From Bacillota bacterium (GTDB lineage: Bacteria; Bacillota; Sulfobacillia; JAJZYS01; JAJYTV01), in assembly GCA_021810725.1 (NCBI GenBank), contig JAJZIE010000037.1, positions 1 through 14,281 on the forward strand: DNA of 14,281 bases. The letters run 5' to 3'. Numbering within the stretch: the stretch's first letter is position 1; each line of letters starts with the position of its first letter. The notes beneath the pieces were generated by a model, which saw only the letters and a list, made by a program, of their open reading frames with translations, ran no database searches and had not been told where the DNA came from. Below are positions 1 through 6,854 of this stretch, piece by piece. Both the position numbers and the translations under genes were made by a program.

Positions 1-726
1 CTCGAAGGCGCCGAGGACCTCTGCCGAGGCGTGCGCTCCCTCGGCTTCTTCGGACCCGAGCTGATCCGGGGGATCGGCCTGCTCCCGAACGAGTACCTCT
101 ACTACTTCTACCGCCGCCAGGCTGCATACGAACGGGAACGGCAACTCGAGCAGACGCGCGGCGAGATGGTTCTCGCGTGGAATGAGCGCCTCTACCGGGA
201 GGTGCGGGAGTCCCTCGCGCAGGGCGACGCCGATGCGGCCCTCGAGCGCTACCGCGAGATCCTGGCTGCGCGCCGCAACTCCTACATGTCCGAGGTGACC
301 GAGACACGGCACGACCGCGGCATCACGGCGGACACGATCTTCACGGAGGAGGGCTACGAGGGCCTGGCCCTTCGGGCGATGACGGCGCTTTCGGGCCGGG
401 GCGACCAGGAACTCCATCTCAACGTGCCTAGTCGCGGCACCACCGAGGTGCTGATGGCAGACGAGGTCGGCGAGCTGACATGCGACGTCGACGAGCACGG
501 CGCGCACCCCCGCCCGGCCATGCCCTTGCCGTTCGGCCCGCGGGGCCTCGTGCGGCAGGTGAAGGACTACGAGCGGCTGACGGTGCGCGCCGCCTTGCGC
601 GGCGACCGGGAAGCCGCCCTGCAGGCGGCGATGGCGCATCCCCTGATTGGCGACCGCGGAGTGGCGGCGGCCTGCCTCGACGATCTGATCGCCGCCCACC
701 GCCTTGACCTGCCGCAGTTCTCCTGA
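1..726 (+). CDS. Glycoside hydrolase family 4 protein (6-phospho-beta-glucosidase-like), 5' end missing
   Basis: This is the C-terminal 241 residues of a GH4 enzyme; the reading frame is open from base 1, so the start lies upstream of the window. GH4 enzymes are cytoplasmic and use NAD+ and a divalent metal to cleave glycosides, often 6-phosphorylated ones, by a redox elimination mechanism. The visible evidence is the segment LLPNEYLYYFY (residues about 27-37 of this fragment), typical of the GH4 core, and a C-terminal block with EGYEGLALRAM, a conserved LNVPSRG stretch, and VKDYERLTVRAAL followed by AAMAHPLIGD. The N-terminal NAD-binding domain and most catalytic residues are outside the window, so substrate specificity cannot be read. 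The stop is 12 bases before the psuG start, which suggests co-transcription with the two genes downstream. Alpha-glucosidase or galacturonidase members of GH4 remain possible; the family assignment is firm, the substrate is not. Confidence 0.87.
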   Translation, partial: LEGAEDLCRGVRSLGFFGPELIRGIGLLPNEYLYYFYRRQAAYERERQLEQTRGEMVLAWNERLYREVRESLAQGDADAALERYREILAARRNSYMSEVTETRHDRGITADTIFTEEGYEGLALRAMTALSGRGDQELHLNVPSRGTTEVLMADEVGELTCDVDEHGAHPRPAMPLPFGPRGLVRQVKDYERLTVRAALRGDREAALQAAMAHPLIGDRGVAAACLDDLIAAHRLDLPQFS

Positions 727-738
727 GAGTCCGCCGAC

Positions 739-1647
739 ATGAACGGAGTTGATCGTGGCATGCTCGTGATCGGTTCGGAGGTGCAGGTGGCGCTCCGCTC
801 CGGACAGGCGGTGGTGGCCCTCGAGACGGCCGTCCTCACGCATGGCCTGCCGACACCCACCAATCTCGAGACGATGGGCCGCATGGCCGAGGCGGTGCGC
901 CGCAAGGGAGCGGTGCCGGCCGTCGTCGGCGTGCTCAGGGGGCATCTCACCGTCGGCCTTGCCCAGGACGAGTGGCCCGAACTGCTCGACGACCCTTGGA
1001 AGTGCTCGGTCCGCGATCTGGCCGTCGCGGCGGTCCAGGGCAGAAACGGGGGCACCACAGTGGCTGCCACCGCCTTTCTCGCCGCGCGCGCGGGCCTCAA
1101 GGTCTTCGCGACCGGCGGCGTCGGCGGCGTGCACCGCGGCTTTGCAAGCCATCTCGACATCTCGGCGGACCTCAGGGCCCTGACGGAGACCCCCCTCGTG
1201 GTGGTCAGCGCCGGGGCCAAGTCCGTGCTCGATCTCGCCGCGACGCTCGAGGTGCTCGAGACGCTTTCGGTGCCCGTGATCGGCTACCGCACAAGCGCCT
1301 TCCCCGGCTTCTACGTGGCCGACTCCGGCCTCAGGCTCGATCGCGTGGTCGGAAGCCCGGCGGAGGTGGCGGGCGTTCGCCGCGCGATGGACAGCCTGGA
1401 TCAGCGCCAGGCGCTCCTCTGCGTGCAGCCTGGGCCACGCCCGCTCGACGCCGCGGAGGTGGAAAGGCTCGTGGCCGACGCCATGGCGGAACTCGGGCGC
1501 CAGGGGGTGCACGGCAAGGCCGTCACGCCGTTCCTGCTCGACCATCTCAACCGACTGAGCGGCCAGGACCTGATGCGATCCAACATCGAGCTCCTGGTTC
1601 ACAACGCCGAGCTCGCCGCGGACGTGGCGGTCGCACTCCGGCGATGA
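739..1647 (+). CDS. psuG: Pseudouridine-5'-phosphate glycosidase
   Basis: The 302-residue protein matches the PsuG (YeiN/IndA) family, which reversibly cleaves the C-C glycosidic bond of pseudouridine 5'-phosphate to uracil and ribose 5-phosphate in the cytoplasm. Visible family blocks are VALETAVLTHG (26-36), ATGGVGGVHRG (124-134), LDISADL (139-145) and VSAGAKSVLDL (156-166). By comparison with E. coli PsuG, E29 should be the acid/base residue, D144 a metal ligand, and K161 the lysine forming a Schiff base with ribose 5-phosphate; all three are present. Length is normal for the family. The ATG at 739 has GAGAG nine bases upstream. An in-frame ATG at 760 has GGAG at 745-748 and could be the true start, costing only seven residues. 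The stop overlaps the start of the kinase gene by four bases (ATGA), so the two are probably translationally coupled. Confidence 0.95.
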   Translation: MNGVDRGMLVIGSEVQVALRSGQAVVALETAVLTHGLPTPTNLETMGRMAEAVRRKGAVPAVVGVLRGHLTVGLAQDEWPELLDDPWKCSVRDLAVAAVQGRNGGTTVAATAFLAARAGLKVFATGGVGGVHRGFASHLDISADLRALTETPLVVVSAGAKSVLDLAATLEVLETLSVPVIGYRTSAFPGFYVADSGLRLDRVVGSPAEVAGVRRAMDSLDQRQALLCVQPGPRPLDAAEVERLVADAMAELGRQGVHGKAVTPFLLDHLNRLSGQDLMRSNIELLVHNAELAADVAVALRR

Positions 1648-2510
1648 AGGTCGACCTCCTGGTCGTCGGCGACATCGCCTGGGATACGGTCGTGCGGGCG
1701 AGCCGCTGGCCCGAGCGGGACCAGGACTTCCTGGCGGAGATCCGCGAGGGGCCCGGCGGCCAGGGATTCAACATCGCCGTATGGGCGCGGGCCACCGGCG
1801 CCCGCGTGGCTCTCGTGACGCAACTCGGCAGGGGCGCCCGCAGCCAGGAGCTCGGCCGGATCGCGGGCCTGCGCGGGGTGGAGCTTTGCGCCACCACCTG
1901 GGCCGACCCGCTGACGCGCGTCGTGTCGATCGTCGACGGCGAAGGGCAGCGTGCACTCCTGACGCATCCGGGCCCGGGACCGCTCGCGCCGCCGGGCGAG
2001 GACTGGTCGGCGGGCATGCTCGTCCTCTCGGGCTATCTGCTCGCCCGTCCGGGCGGCGGCGACCGCGTCACGGCCTGGCTCGCTTGGGCGACGCGCCGCG
2101 GCATCCCGGTGGCGGCGGACCTCTCCCACCCGGACGTGGCGGGAGCCTTCGCTCCCTATGCGGCCCGCCTCGCCTGGCTCTTCGGCAACGAGGCGGAGTG
2201 GGCAGCCTTCGCTTGCCCGCAGTCCGAGTTGCCGCCTAACCGCGTCGTCAAGCGCGGGGCCCTTGGCGCGAAGGTGGTGGCGGGCTCCCTCTCTCTCTCC
2301 GCCGTCCCGCCTGACCCCGTCGCCGCCGGAGATTCCACGGGGGCGGGCGACTGCCTCATGGGTACCCTTTTGGGCGCGCTCGCCACGGGGCGCGACCTCG
2401 CGGCGGCCTTCGCGCTCGCGATGGAGCGCGCCGCGGCCGTGAGCCGCATGCCGGGATCCCTGCCGGACATCGGACAGCAGCCACCCGAACGCAATGGCCT
2501 CAGAACGTGA
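1644..2510 (+). CDS. PfkB-family carbohydrate kinase, probable pseudouridine or ribose-type kinase
   Basis: The 288-residue protein is a ribokinase-like (PfkB) kinase that transfers phosphate from ATP to a sugar or nucleoside hydroxyl. It starts with the usual VVGDIAWD strand, carries the first PfkB signature around GGPGG..FNIAVWARATGA (about 36-54), and has the second signature AGDSTGAGDCLMG near the C-terminus, where D236 of GAGD is the expected catalytic base. Its ATG overlaps the psuG stop by four bases. In known pseudouridine pathways a PfkB kinase (PsuK) phosphorylates pseudouridine and PsuG then splits the product, so a PsuK role is the natural inference. The sequence does not distinguish PsuK from ribokinase or other nucleoside kinases, so I leave the symbol blank. 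Its last 11 bases overlap the convergent MDR gene. No terminator hairpin is evident at the 3' end. Confidence 0.88.
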   Translation: MKVDLLVVGDIAWDTVVRASRWPERDQDFLAEIREGPGGQGFNIAVWARATGARVALVTQLGRGARSQELGRIAGLRGVELCATTWADPLTRVVSIVDGEGQRALLTHPGPGPLAPPGEDWSAGMLVLSGYLLARPGGGDRVTAWLAWATRRGIPVAADLSHPDVAGAFAPYAARLAWLFGNEAEWAAFACPQSELPPNRVVKRGALGAKVVAGSLSLSAVPPDPVAAGDSTGAGDCLMGTLLGALATGRDLAAAFALAMERAAAVSRMPGSLPDIGQQPPERNGLRT

Positions 2511-3435
2511 TGAGAAGGCGCCCGCGCACCCCGCCCGCCGCCAGCCGGCGGTGGGCTTCACTCGCCTCTTCGGGCGGGTAGGTGCCGGCGACACGCAAGG
2601 TGATCAGCCCCTCGCCGGCCATGCGGGCAAGTTCCCCTAGCGCCGTGCCATGGTGGGCGTATTCGGTCACGAGCACGTGGTGGATGCGGATGCCGCGTTC
2701 GCTCTCACCCTGGAAGGCCCGCACCGCGGCCACCTGCCCGCCGTCGCGGATGGCGGGCAGCACCCGCGCTCCCTGCACGGCAGCGTCGATCAGGGCATCC
2801 ACGCCTTCGGGCACGGCGGCGCGAATCGCCCTGGCCACGTCATCGCCACGCGGGACGACGATGTCGGCGCCAAAACCGCGGACCAGGGCCTCGTCGGTGG
2901 GGGCGGCATCGGCCACGACCTGTAGGCCGAGACGCTTTCCGAGCTCGATCGCGTAGCCGCCGACGGCGCCGGCGGAGCCCGTCACGGCCAGCTTGGCGCC
3001 GCGCGGCAGCCCAAGGAGATCGAAAGCGCGGCGCACCGTGAGTCCGTTCATCGGCAGGGTCGCCGCGGCCTCGAGCGTGATCCCCTCAGGCACGGGCGCC
3101 ATGGCGTCGCACGCGACCCTGACATATTCCGCCTGGGCGCCCCCTTCTGGACGCGTCGGCACCACGATCGCCATGACGCGGTCGCCCGGAGAGGGCCAGG
3201 CGACGCCTTCACCTGCCTCGGCGACGACGCCGGCCAGTTCCATGCCAGGAATGTAGGGCGGCGGCAGCTCCGGGCGCCTGGCTCCCGAGCGCAGCGCGAG
3301 GTCCGTGGGGTTGACGGTCGCCGCCGCCACCCGCACCAGGACTTCTCCAGCTCCGGGTCTCGGCCTCGGCAGCTCCTGGACCTCGAGCACCTCGGGCCCG
3401 CCGAAGCGGGGAATGGTGACCGCCTTCACGCGCAT
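2500..3435 (-). CDS. NADPH:quinone reductase-like MDR oxidoreductase, zinc-free
   Basis: This 311-residue protein belongs to the medium-chain dehydrogenase/reductase superfamily, quinone oxidoreductase-like branch, whose members reduce quinones or enoyl/enone substrates with NADPH. The N-terminal GroES-like domain covers about residues 1-125 (FGGPEVLEV, EVLVRVAAATVNPTDLALRSG, IPGMELAGVVAEAGEGV). The Rossmann nucleotide-binding motif VTGSAGAVGG lies at 151-160. The structural and catalytic zinc ligands of alcohol dehydrogenases are absent, as expected for this branch. The ATG at 3435 is preceded on the minus strand by GGGAGG (3440-3445) at four bases, a strong ribosome binding site. The gene follows the class II aldolase gene on the same strand after a 49-base gap and may be co-transcribed with it. 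Its 3' end overlaps the PfkB kinase gene tail to tail by 11 bases. The physiological substrate is unknown. Confidence 0.92.
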   Translation of the reverse strand: MRVKAVTIPRFGGPEVLEVQELPRPRPGAGEVLVRVAAATVNPTDLALRSGARRPELPPPYIPGMELAGVVAEAGEGVAWPSPGDRVMAIVVPTRPEGGAQAEYVRVACDAMAPVPEGITLEAAATLPMNGLTVRRAFDLLGLPRGAKLAVTGSAGAVGGYAIELGKRLGLQVVADAAPTDEALVRGFGADIVVPRGDDVARAIRAAVPEGVDALIDAAVQGARVLPAIRDGGQVAAVRAFQGESERGIRIHHVLVTEYAHHGTALGELARMAGEGLITLRVAGTYPPEEASEAHRRLAAGGVRGRLLITF

Positions 3436-3484
3436 CGCTCCTCCCTTGAATCCGGCCAGGTGCGGCCGCGGGCCCTAGGACCTC

Positions 3485-4126
3485 TCAATGCATGCGGTAG
3501 TCCGCGAACGAGCGACGGATGCGCTCTGCCTCGTCCCGGCTGAGTTCCCTCGGCGCCATGCCCCGCGTCAGGAGATAGTGGTGCGCCGCTTCGTCGGCGG
3601 CGATCGCACAACTGTACGCCTCCATCAGGTTGCGCCCCACGGCGCAGAGGCCATGGTTGCGCAAAAGGCACGCGCTCGCTTCCCGCGTCGCCAGGAGGTC
3701 GGCCGCCTCCTCGGCCAGGATCTCCGATCCGGCCGGGCGGTACTGCGCCACAGGCAGGCTGGCTCCGATCAGCCCGTGCCCCTCGCCGGTGTAGATGGGC
3801 ACGTCGTCGGCCACCAGCGCCGCGGAGACGGCGAAGGCCGCGTGATCGTGCCAGACGGCCATCGCGTAGGGGAGGCGCCGGTAGATCGCGAGGTGCAGCG
3901 CAAGCTCGCTCGAGGGCCGCCCTGCCAGGACCGTCCCATCGAGTCCGACCAGGGAGAGATCTCCAACCCTGAGACGCAGATAGTCGCTGGCCGTCGGCGT
4001 GATCAGCAAGCGGTCGTCCAGACGCACCGAGACGTTGCCGAAGGTGCCCCGCAGAACCCCCTCGCGAGCTCCGCGCCGAACGAAGCGCAGAAGTTCCCGG
4101 CGGGCCGATTCGTCCCCAGGCGGCAA
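3485..4126 (-). CDS. Class II aldolase/adducin family protein (fuculose-phosphate aldolase-like)
   Basis: Starting at TTG 4126 the protein is 213 residues, the normal length for fuculose-1-phosphate aldolase-type enzymes, which cleave sugar phosphates to dihydroxyacetone phosphate and an aldehyde with a zinc ion. Visible family residues are GTFGNVSVR (27-35) and TPTASDY (43-49) for phosphate binding, E74 in SSELALH as the expected catalytic base, the zinc histidines H93 and H95 in WHDHAAF, and H158 in LLRNHGL. These positions are almost identical to those of E. coli FucA (E73, H92, H94, H155). The TTG is chosen because GGGAGGG at 4134-4140 sits seven bases upstream and the length then fits; the same frame stays open far upstream, antisense to the lon gene, so the open frame itself gives no start. 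MtnB-type dehydratases and sugar-phosphate epimerases share the fold, so the exact reaction is undetermined. Confidence 0.9.
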   Translation of the reverse strand: MPPGDESARRELLRFVRRGAREGVLRGTFGNVSVRLDDRLLITPTASDYLRLRVGDLSLVGLDGTVLAGRPSSELALHLAIYRRLPYAMAVWHDHAAFAVSAALVADDVPIYTGEGHGLIGASLPVAQYRPAGSEILAEEAADLLATREASACLLRNHGLCAVGRNLMEAYSCAIAADEAAHHYLLTRGMAPRELSRDEAERIRRSFADYRMH

Positions 4127-4195
4127 TTGAAGTCCCTCCCAGTCCAAGGCAGGAGTCTCATCCGGGCCGCGGAAACCTGACGCGAGGTGGTACCG
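4127..4195. promoter_or_regulatory. Divergent intergenic region between the aldolase and lon-like genes
   Basis: Only 69 bases separate the two divergent starts, and both ribosome binding sites lie within them. Any promoter must be very compact, or must sit inside the opposing gene. I see no convincing -35/-10 pair on either strand. Confidence 0.3.
4134..4140 (-). promoter_or_regulatory. Shine-Dalgarno site deciding the TTG start of the class II aldolase gene
   Basis: Read on the minus strand the bases are GGGAGGG, seven bases before TTG (4126-4124). The same frame continues upstream without a stop across the lon region, so this site and the family length are what fix the start. Confidence 0.7.
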
Positions 4196-6559
4196 GTGGG
4201 CTACGCGACACTCGATCCCGGAGACTTGCGCTGGCGACTCGATCCTGAAAGTCTGGGCTTCGCGACGACCGAAGAGGTCCTGCCCCAGGAGCGTCTCGTC
4301 GGCCAGCCGCGAGCGGAGGAGGCCATGTCGTTCGCGATCTCCCTCAGACGCCACGGCTACCACATCTATCTTTCCGGTCCGACGGGCACCGGGCGCACGA
4401 CGTACGCCCGCCGGCGGCTGCGCGAGGCGGCGCAGGCCCTGCCACCCGCCCGCGACTGGCTCTACCTGCCGAACTTCCTGAACCCGAGCTCGCCGCGCGC
4501 CGTGTCGGTGCCGCCCGGCACCGGACCCCGGTACGCCGCGGCCCTGCGGCAACTTCGCCGCAACCTTTCCGACCGCCTGCCGCAGGCCTTCGACTCCGAC
4601 GAGTACCGCTCGGCGCACGACGAGGTGCTCCAGCGGGTGAACGAAGCTACCGAAGAGGATTTCGAGTCCTTCCAGCGTCAGGCCTTGGATCTCGGCTTCG
4701 CCGTGAAGCCCGGACCCACGGGACTTCAGACGATCCCCCTGAAGGCTGGGCAGCCGCTGGACCAGGAGGCGCTCGAGGCTCTTTCCGAGGCCGAGCGGGC
4801 AGAGATCGCGGAAGCGTCGCAGCACGTGGCCAAACTGGCCGAAGCCTTCGTGCGCAGGGCGCACGAGCTCAGGCGTCAGGCGCAGCAGGTCTTGGGCGAC
4901 CTCTCGATCCAGCGCGCCACCTACGCGTCGGACCCGCTGTTCGCGGAGCTTCAGGCGGAATTCCCCGACCCCGCCCTGAGCCGGCATCTGGGTCAGCTGC
5001 AGGAGCGCATCGGCGACTGGTTGCCGCTGTTCGTCCCACCCGAGGGGCAGGAGCCGCCGGCGGACCCCGGGTGGTTCACGGTGAACGCGCTCGTCGTCCG
5101 CGAAGGCCCGGAGGCGCCGGTCGTCTACGAGCCCAATCCCTCCTACTACAACCTGATGGGTCGCCTCGACTACGAGGGCGGCGAGGGCGGCAGCTTGCGC
5201 ACCGGCTTCCACCTGATCCGCCCTGGGGCCATCCACCACGCGAACGGCGGGTACCTCGTCATCCCGGCGCGCGAGCTCGTGCAGAACCCCCTGGCGTACG
5301 AGGGGCTCAAGCGGGCCCTCCAGCATCACGTGGCGCGCATCGAGAACGTGGGCCAGCAGGAGCGCCCCATGCCGACCTCCGGCCTCAGGCCCGAGCCGAT
5401 TCCCCTCGACGTGCAAGTGGTGCTGGTGGGGCCGGAGTCCGCCTACCTGCAGTTGCGCGAACTCGACGAGCAGTTCCGCAAGCTCTTTAAGGTCCGTGTG
5501 GATTTCGCCCCGGACATGGAGAACACGGAGGAGAACCGTCGAGCCTTCGCGGCCTTCCTCGCGGGCCTCGGGCGAAACCAGGGCGTTCGCGCGTTCTCGG
5601 CGGACGGCGCGGCGCGCATGCTCGAGGAGGCGGCCAGGCTGGCCGGCGGGCGCCGGCGGCTCTCGACCCGCATGTCCGAGATCATCGAGCTTGCCGTGGA
5701 GGCGGACGCCTTCGCTCGGGAGCGCGGCGCGCGGGAGATCGACCGGGACGCGGTGCGCTCGGCGCTGGCCGCACGCAGGCGCCGTGCCGGTCTCTACGAG
5801 GAGCGCATGCTCGAGATGATCGAACTCGGCACGATCCGCATCGAGACGCAGGGACGACGCGTCGGCCAGGTCAACGGCCTCACGGTGTTGACGGCCGGCG
5901 AACTCTCCTTCGGCCTGCCGGCGCGCATCACGGCGCGTACCTACGCGGGCTCGACAGGCGTCGTCGACATCGAGCGCGAGATCCAGCTCTCGGGCCCGAT
6001 CCACTCGAAGGGCGTGCTGACGCTGTCGGGCTACCTGGGCTGGCGCTTCGGACAGCAGCGGCCGCTCGCCCTGGCGGCGAGCCTCACGATCGAGCAGAAC
6101 TACGGCGGCATCGAGGGCGACTCGGCCTCCTCGACGGAGCTCTACGCGATCCTTTCCGATCTCAGTGGACTCGGCGTCCGCCAGGACATCGCGGTGACGG
6201 GCTCGGTCGACCAGGCGGGCCGCATCCAGCCGATCGGTGGCGTCAACGAAAAGATCGAAGGCTTCTTCGCCGTCTGCCAAGCGCAGGGACTGACGGGCAG
6301 CCAGGGCTGCATGATCCCGCGCCAGAACATCGATGACCTCATGCTTTCGGACGATGTGGTCGCGGCGGTGCGCTCGGGCCAGTTCCACGTCTACGCGATC
6401 GACACGATCGAACAGGGCATCGAGCTCCTGACCGGCGTCGCGGCAGGCGACGAAGGCGACGCGTTCGCCCCGGGGAGCGTCTTCGCGCGCGTCGCGGATC
6501 GTCTCCTCACCTACGCCGATTCGGTACAGGGACTGCCCTCGACCCGGCATCCTTCGTAA
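4196..6559 (+). CDS. Lon-like protease (LonC / COG1067 type) with degenerate Walker motifs
   Basis: A 787-residue protein with an N-terminal AAA+-like region and a C-terminal Lon (S16) protease domain. The protease domain (about 550-760) keeps the catalytic dyad: S643 in EGDSASSTEL and K686 in GGVNEKIEGF, 43 residues apart as in E. coli Lon (S679/K722). The P-loop reads GPTGTGRT (61-68), with Arg67 where ATPases have Lys. The Walker B position reads GGYLVIPARE (351-360), lacking the usual acidic pair. A helical, charged stretch around 190-235 is probably the inserted coiled coil. LonC proteases of this type, such as that of Meiothermus taiwanensis, are reported to degrade unfolded proteins without ATP hydrolysis, so an ATP-independent cytoplasmic protease is inferred. 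GTG 4196 is preferred because GAGGTGG (4184-4190) lies five bases before it; GTG 4187 would add three residues. The gene is divergent from the aldolase gene across 69 bases. Confidence 0.93.
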   Translation: MGYATLDPGDLRWRLDPESLGFATTEEVLPQERLVGQPRAEEAMSFAISLRRHGYHIYLSGPTGTGRTTYARRRLREAAQALPPARDWLYLPNFLNPSSPRAVSVPPGTGPRYAAALRQLRRNLSDRLPQAFDSDEYRSAHDEVLQRVNEATEEDFESFQRQALDLGFAVKPGPTGLQTIPLKAGQPLDQEALEALSEAERAEIAEASQHVAKLAEAFVRRAHELRRQAQQVLGDLSIQRATYASDPLFAELQAEFPDPALSRHLGQLQERIGDWLPLFVPPEGQEPPADPGWFTVNALVVREGPEAPVVYEPNPSYYNLMGRLDYEGGEGGSLRTGFHLIRPGAIHHANGGYLVIPARELVQNPLAYEGLKRALQHHVARIENVGQQERPMPTSGLRPEPIPLDVQVVLVGPESAYLQLRELDEQFRKLFKVRVDFAPDMENTEENRRAFAAFLAGLGRNQGVRAFSADGAARMLEEAARLAGGRRRLSTRMSEIIELAVEADAFARERGAREIDRDAVRSALAARRRRAGLYEERMLEMIELGTIRIETQGRRVGQVNGLTVLTAGELSFGLPARITARTYAGSTGVVDIEREIQLSGPIHSKGVLTLSGYLGWRFGQQRPLALAASLTIEQNYGGIEGDSASSTELYAILSDLSGLGVRQDIAVTGSVDQAGRIQPIGGVNEKIEGFFAVCQAQGLTGSQGCMIPRQNIDDLMLSDDVVAAVRSGQFHVYAIDTIEQGIELLTGVAAGDEGDAFAPGSVFARVADRLLTYADSVQGLPSTRHPS

Positions 6560-6570
6560 GTGGCCGACAG

Positions 6571-6604
6571 GCCCGCATCCACGTGCACTTGCCGCGTGGC
6601 GGGC
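6571..6604. other. Interrupted hairpin downstream of the lon-like gene, possible weak terminator
   Basis: GCCCG (6571-6575) and CCACG (6579-6583) can pair with CGTGG (6595-6599) and CGGGC (6600-6604), with a CAT bulge and an 11-base loop. No T-run follows, so intrinsic termination is doubtful. The structure contains the putative -35 box of the riboflavin operon. Confidence 0.35.
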
Positions 6605-6618
6605 GCAGGTGGTAGGAT
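6589..6618 (+). promoter_or_regulatory. Candidate promoter of the riboflavin operon
   Basis: TTGCCG (6589-6594) and TAGGAT (6613-6618) resemble sigma-70/sigma-A -35 and -10 boxes, with four of six matches each and an 18-base spacer. Transcription would begin near 6625, about 20 bases before the riboswitch aptamer, which is the expected place. The assignment rests on position and weak consensus only. Confidence 0.4.
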
Positions 6619-6644
6619 GGCGTAGCCAATTACATAGTGCTTTG

Positions 6645-6778
6645 ATCCTCCTTCAGGGTCCGGTGCAATTCCGAACCGGCGGTGATGGCCAAAGGCCAAG
6701 CCCGCGAACCCCAGGCAACTGGGGCCGATCCGGTGAAATTCCGGGGCCGACCGTTAAAGTCGGGATGGGAGAAGGGGC
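6645..6778 (+). promoter_or_regulatory. FMN riboswitch (RFN element)
   Basis: The conserved RFN core is recognisable across the element: CTTCAGGGTCCGGTGCAATT near 6651-6670, ACCGGCGGTGATGGCC near 6675-6690, AAGCCCGCGA near 6698, GATCCGGTGAAATTCCGG near 6727-6744, GCCGAC, and TAAAGTCGGGATGGGAGAAG near 6755-6774. The closing helix P1 pairs CTCCTTC (6648-6654) with GAAGGGG (6771-6777), with one G-U pair. FMN binding stabilises P1 and normally turns off riboflavin genes. The element lies immediately before an intrinsic terminator and ribD, so it controls the four-gene rib operon by attenuation. Confidence 0.96.
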
Positions 6779-6797
6779 TTCACGGAGCTTGCCTATG

Positions 6798-6834
6798 GCC
6801 CAAGGAAGGAGTCTCTTCCTTGGGCGCTTTCTTG
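6798..6834 (+). terminator. Riboswitch-controlled intrinsic terminator upstream of ribD
   Basis: An 11-bp perfect stem, GCCCAAGGAAG (6798-6808) with CTTCCTTGGGC (6815-6825) and a six-base loop, is followed by GCTTTCTTGT. The 5' arm and loop contain GAAGGAG (6805-6811), an exact complement of the riboswitch P1 5' strand CTCCTTC (6648-6654). Pairing of those two segments is mutually exclusive with both P1 and the terminator, which gives the antiterminator. The T-tract is imperfect. Confidence 0.85.
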
Positions 6835-6854
6835 TCGAAACGGGGGTGGATGGC

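Noticed and set aside
972..1643. Upstream in-frame extension of the PfkB kinase through psuG
   Set aside because: The translation before 1644 is Arg/Gly-rich noise in a second frame of psuG; the kinase fold begins at the ATG overlapping the psuG stop.
1599..2594. 331-codon minus-strand open frame opposite the PfkB kinase
   Set aside because: It overlaps the real kinase and the end of the MDR gene and has a biased Arg/Ala composition without recognisable motifs.
4127..6550. Minus-strand open frame continuous with the aldolase gene and antisense to the whole lon-like gene, giving about 1021 codons in total
   Set aside because: Only the part below 4126 resembles a protein family. The rest is the low-complexity, Arg/Asp/Val-rich translation expected opposite a GC-rich gene, and the lon frame has clear catalytic motifs.
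6609..6854. In-frame upstream extension of ribD across the riboswitch
   Set aside because: These bases form the FMN aptamer and terminator; the RibD family N-terminus begins at GTG 6855 with its own ribosome binding site.
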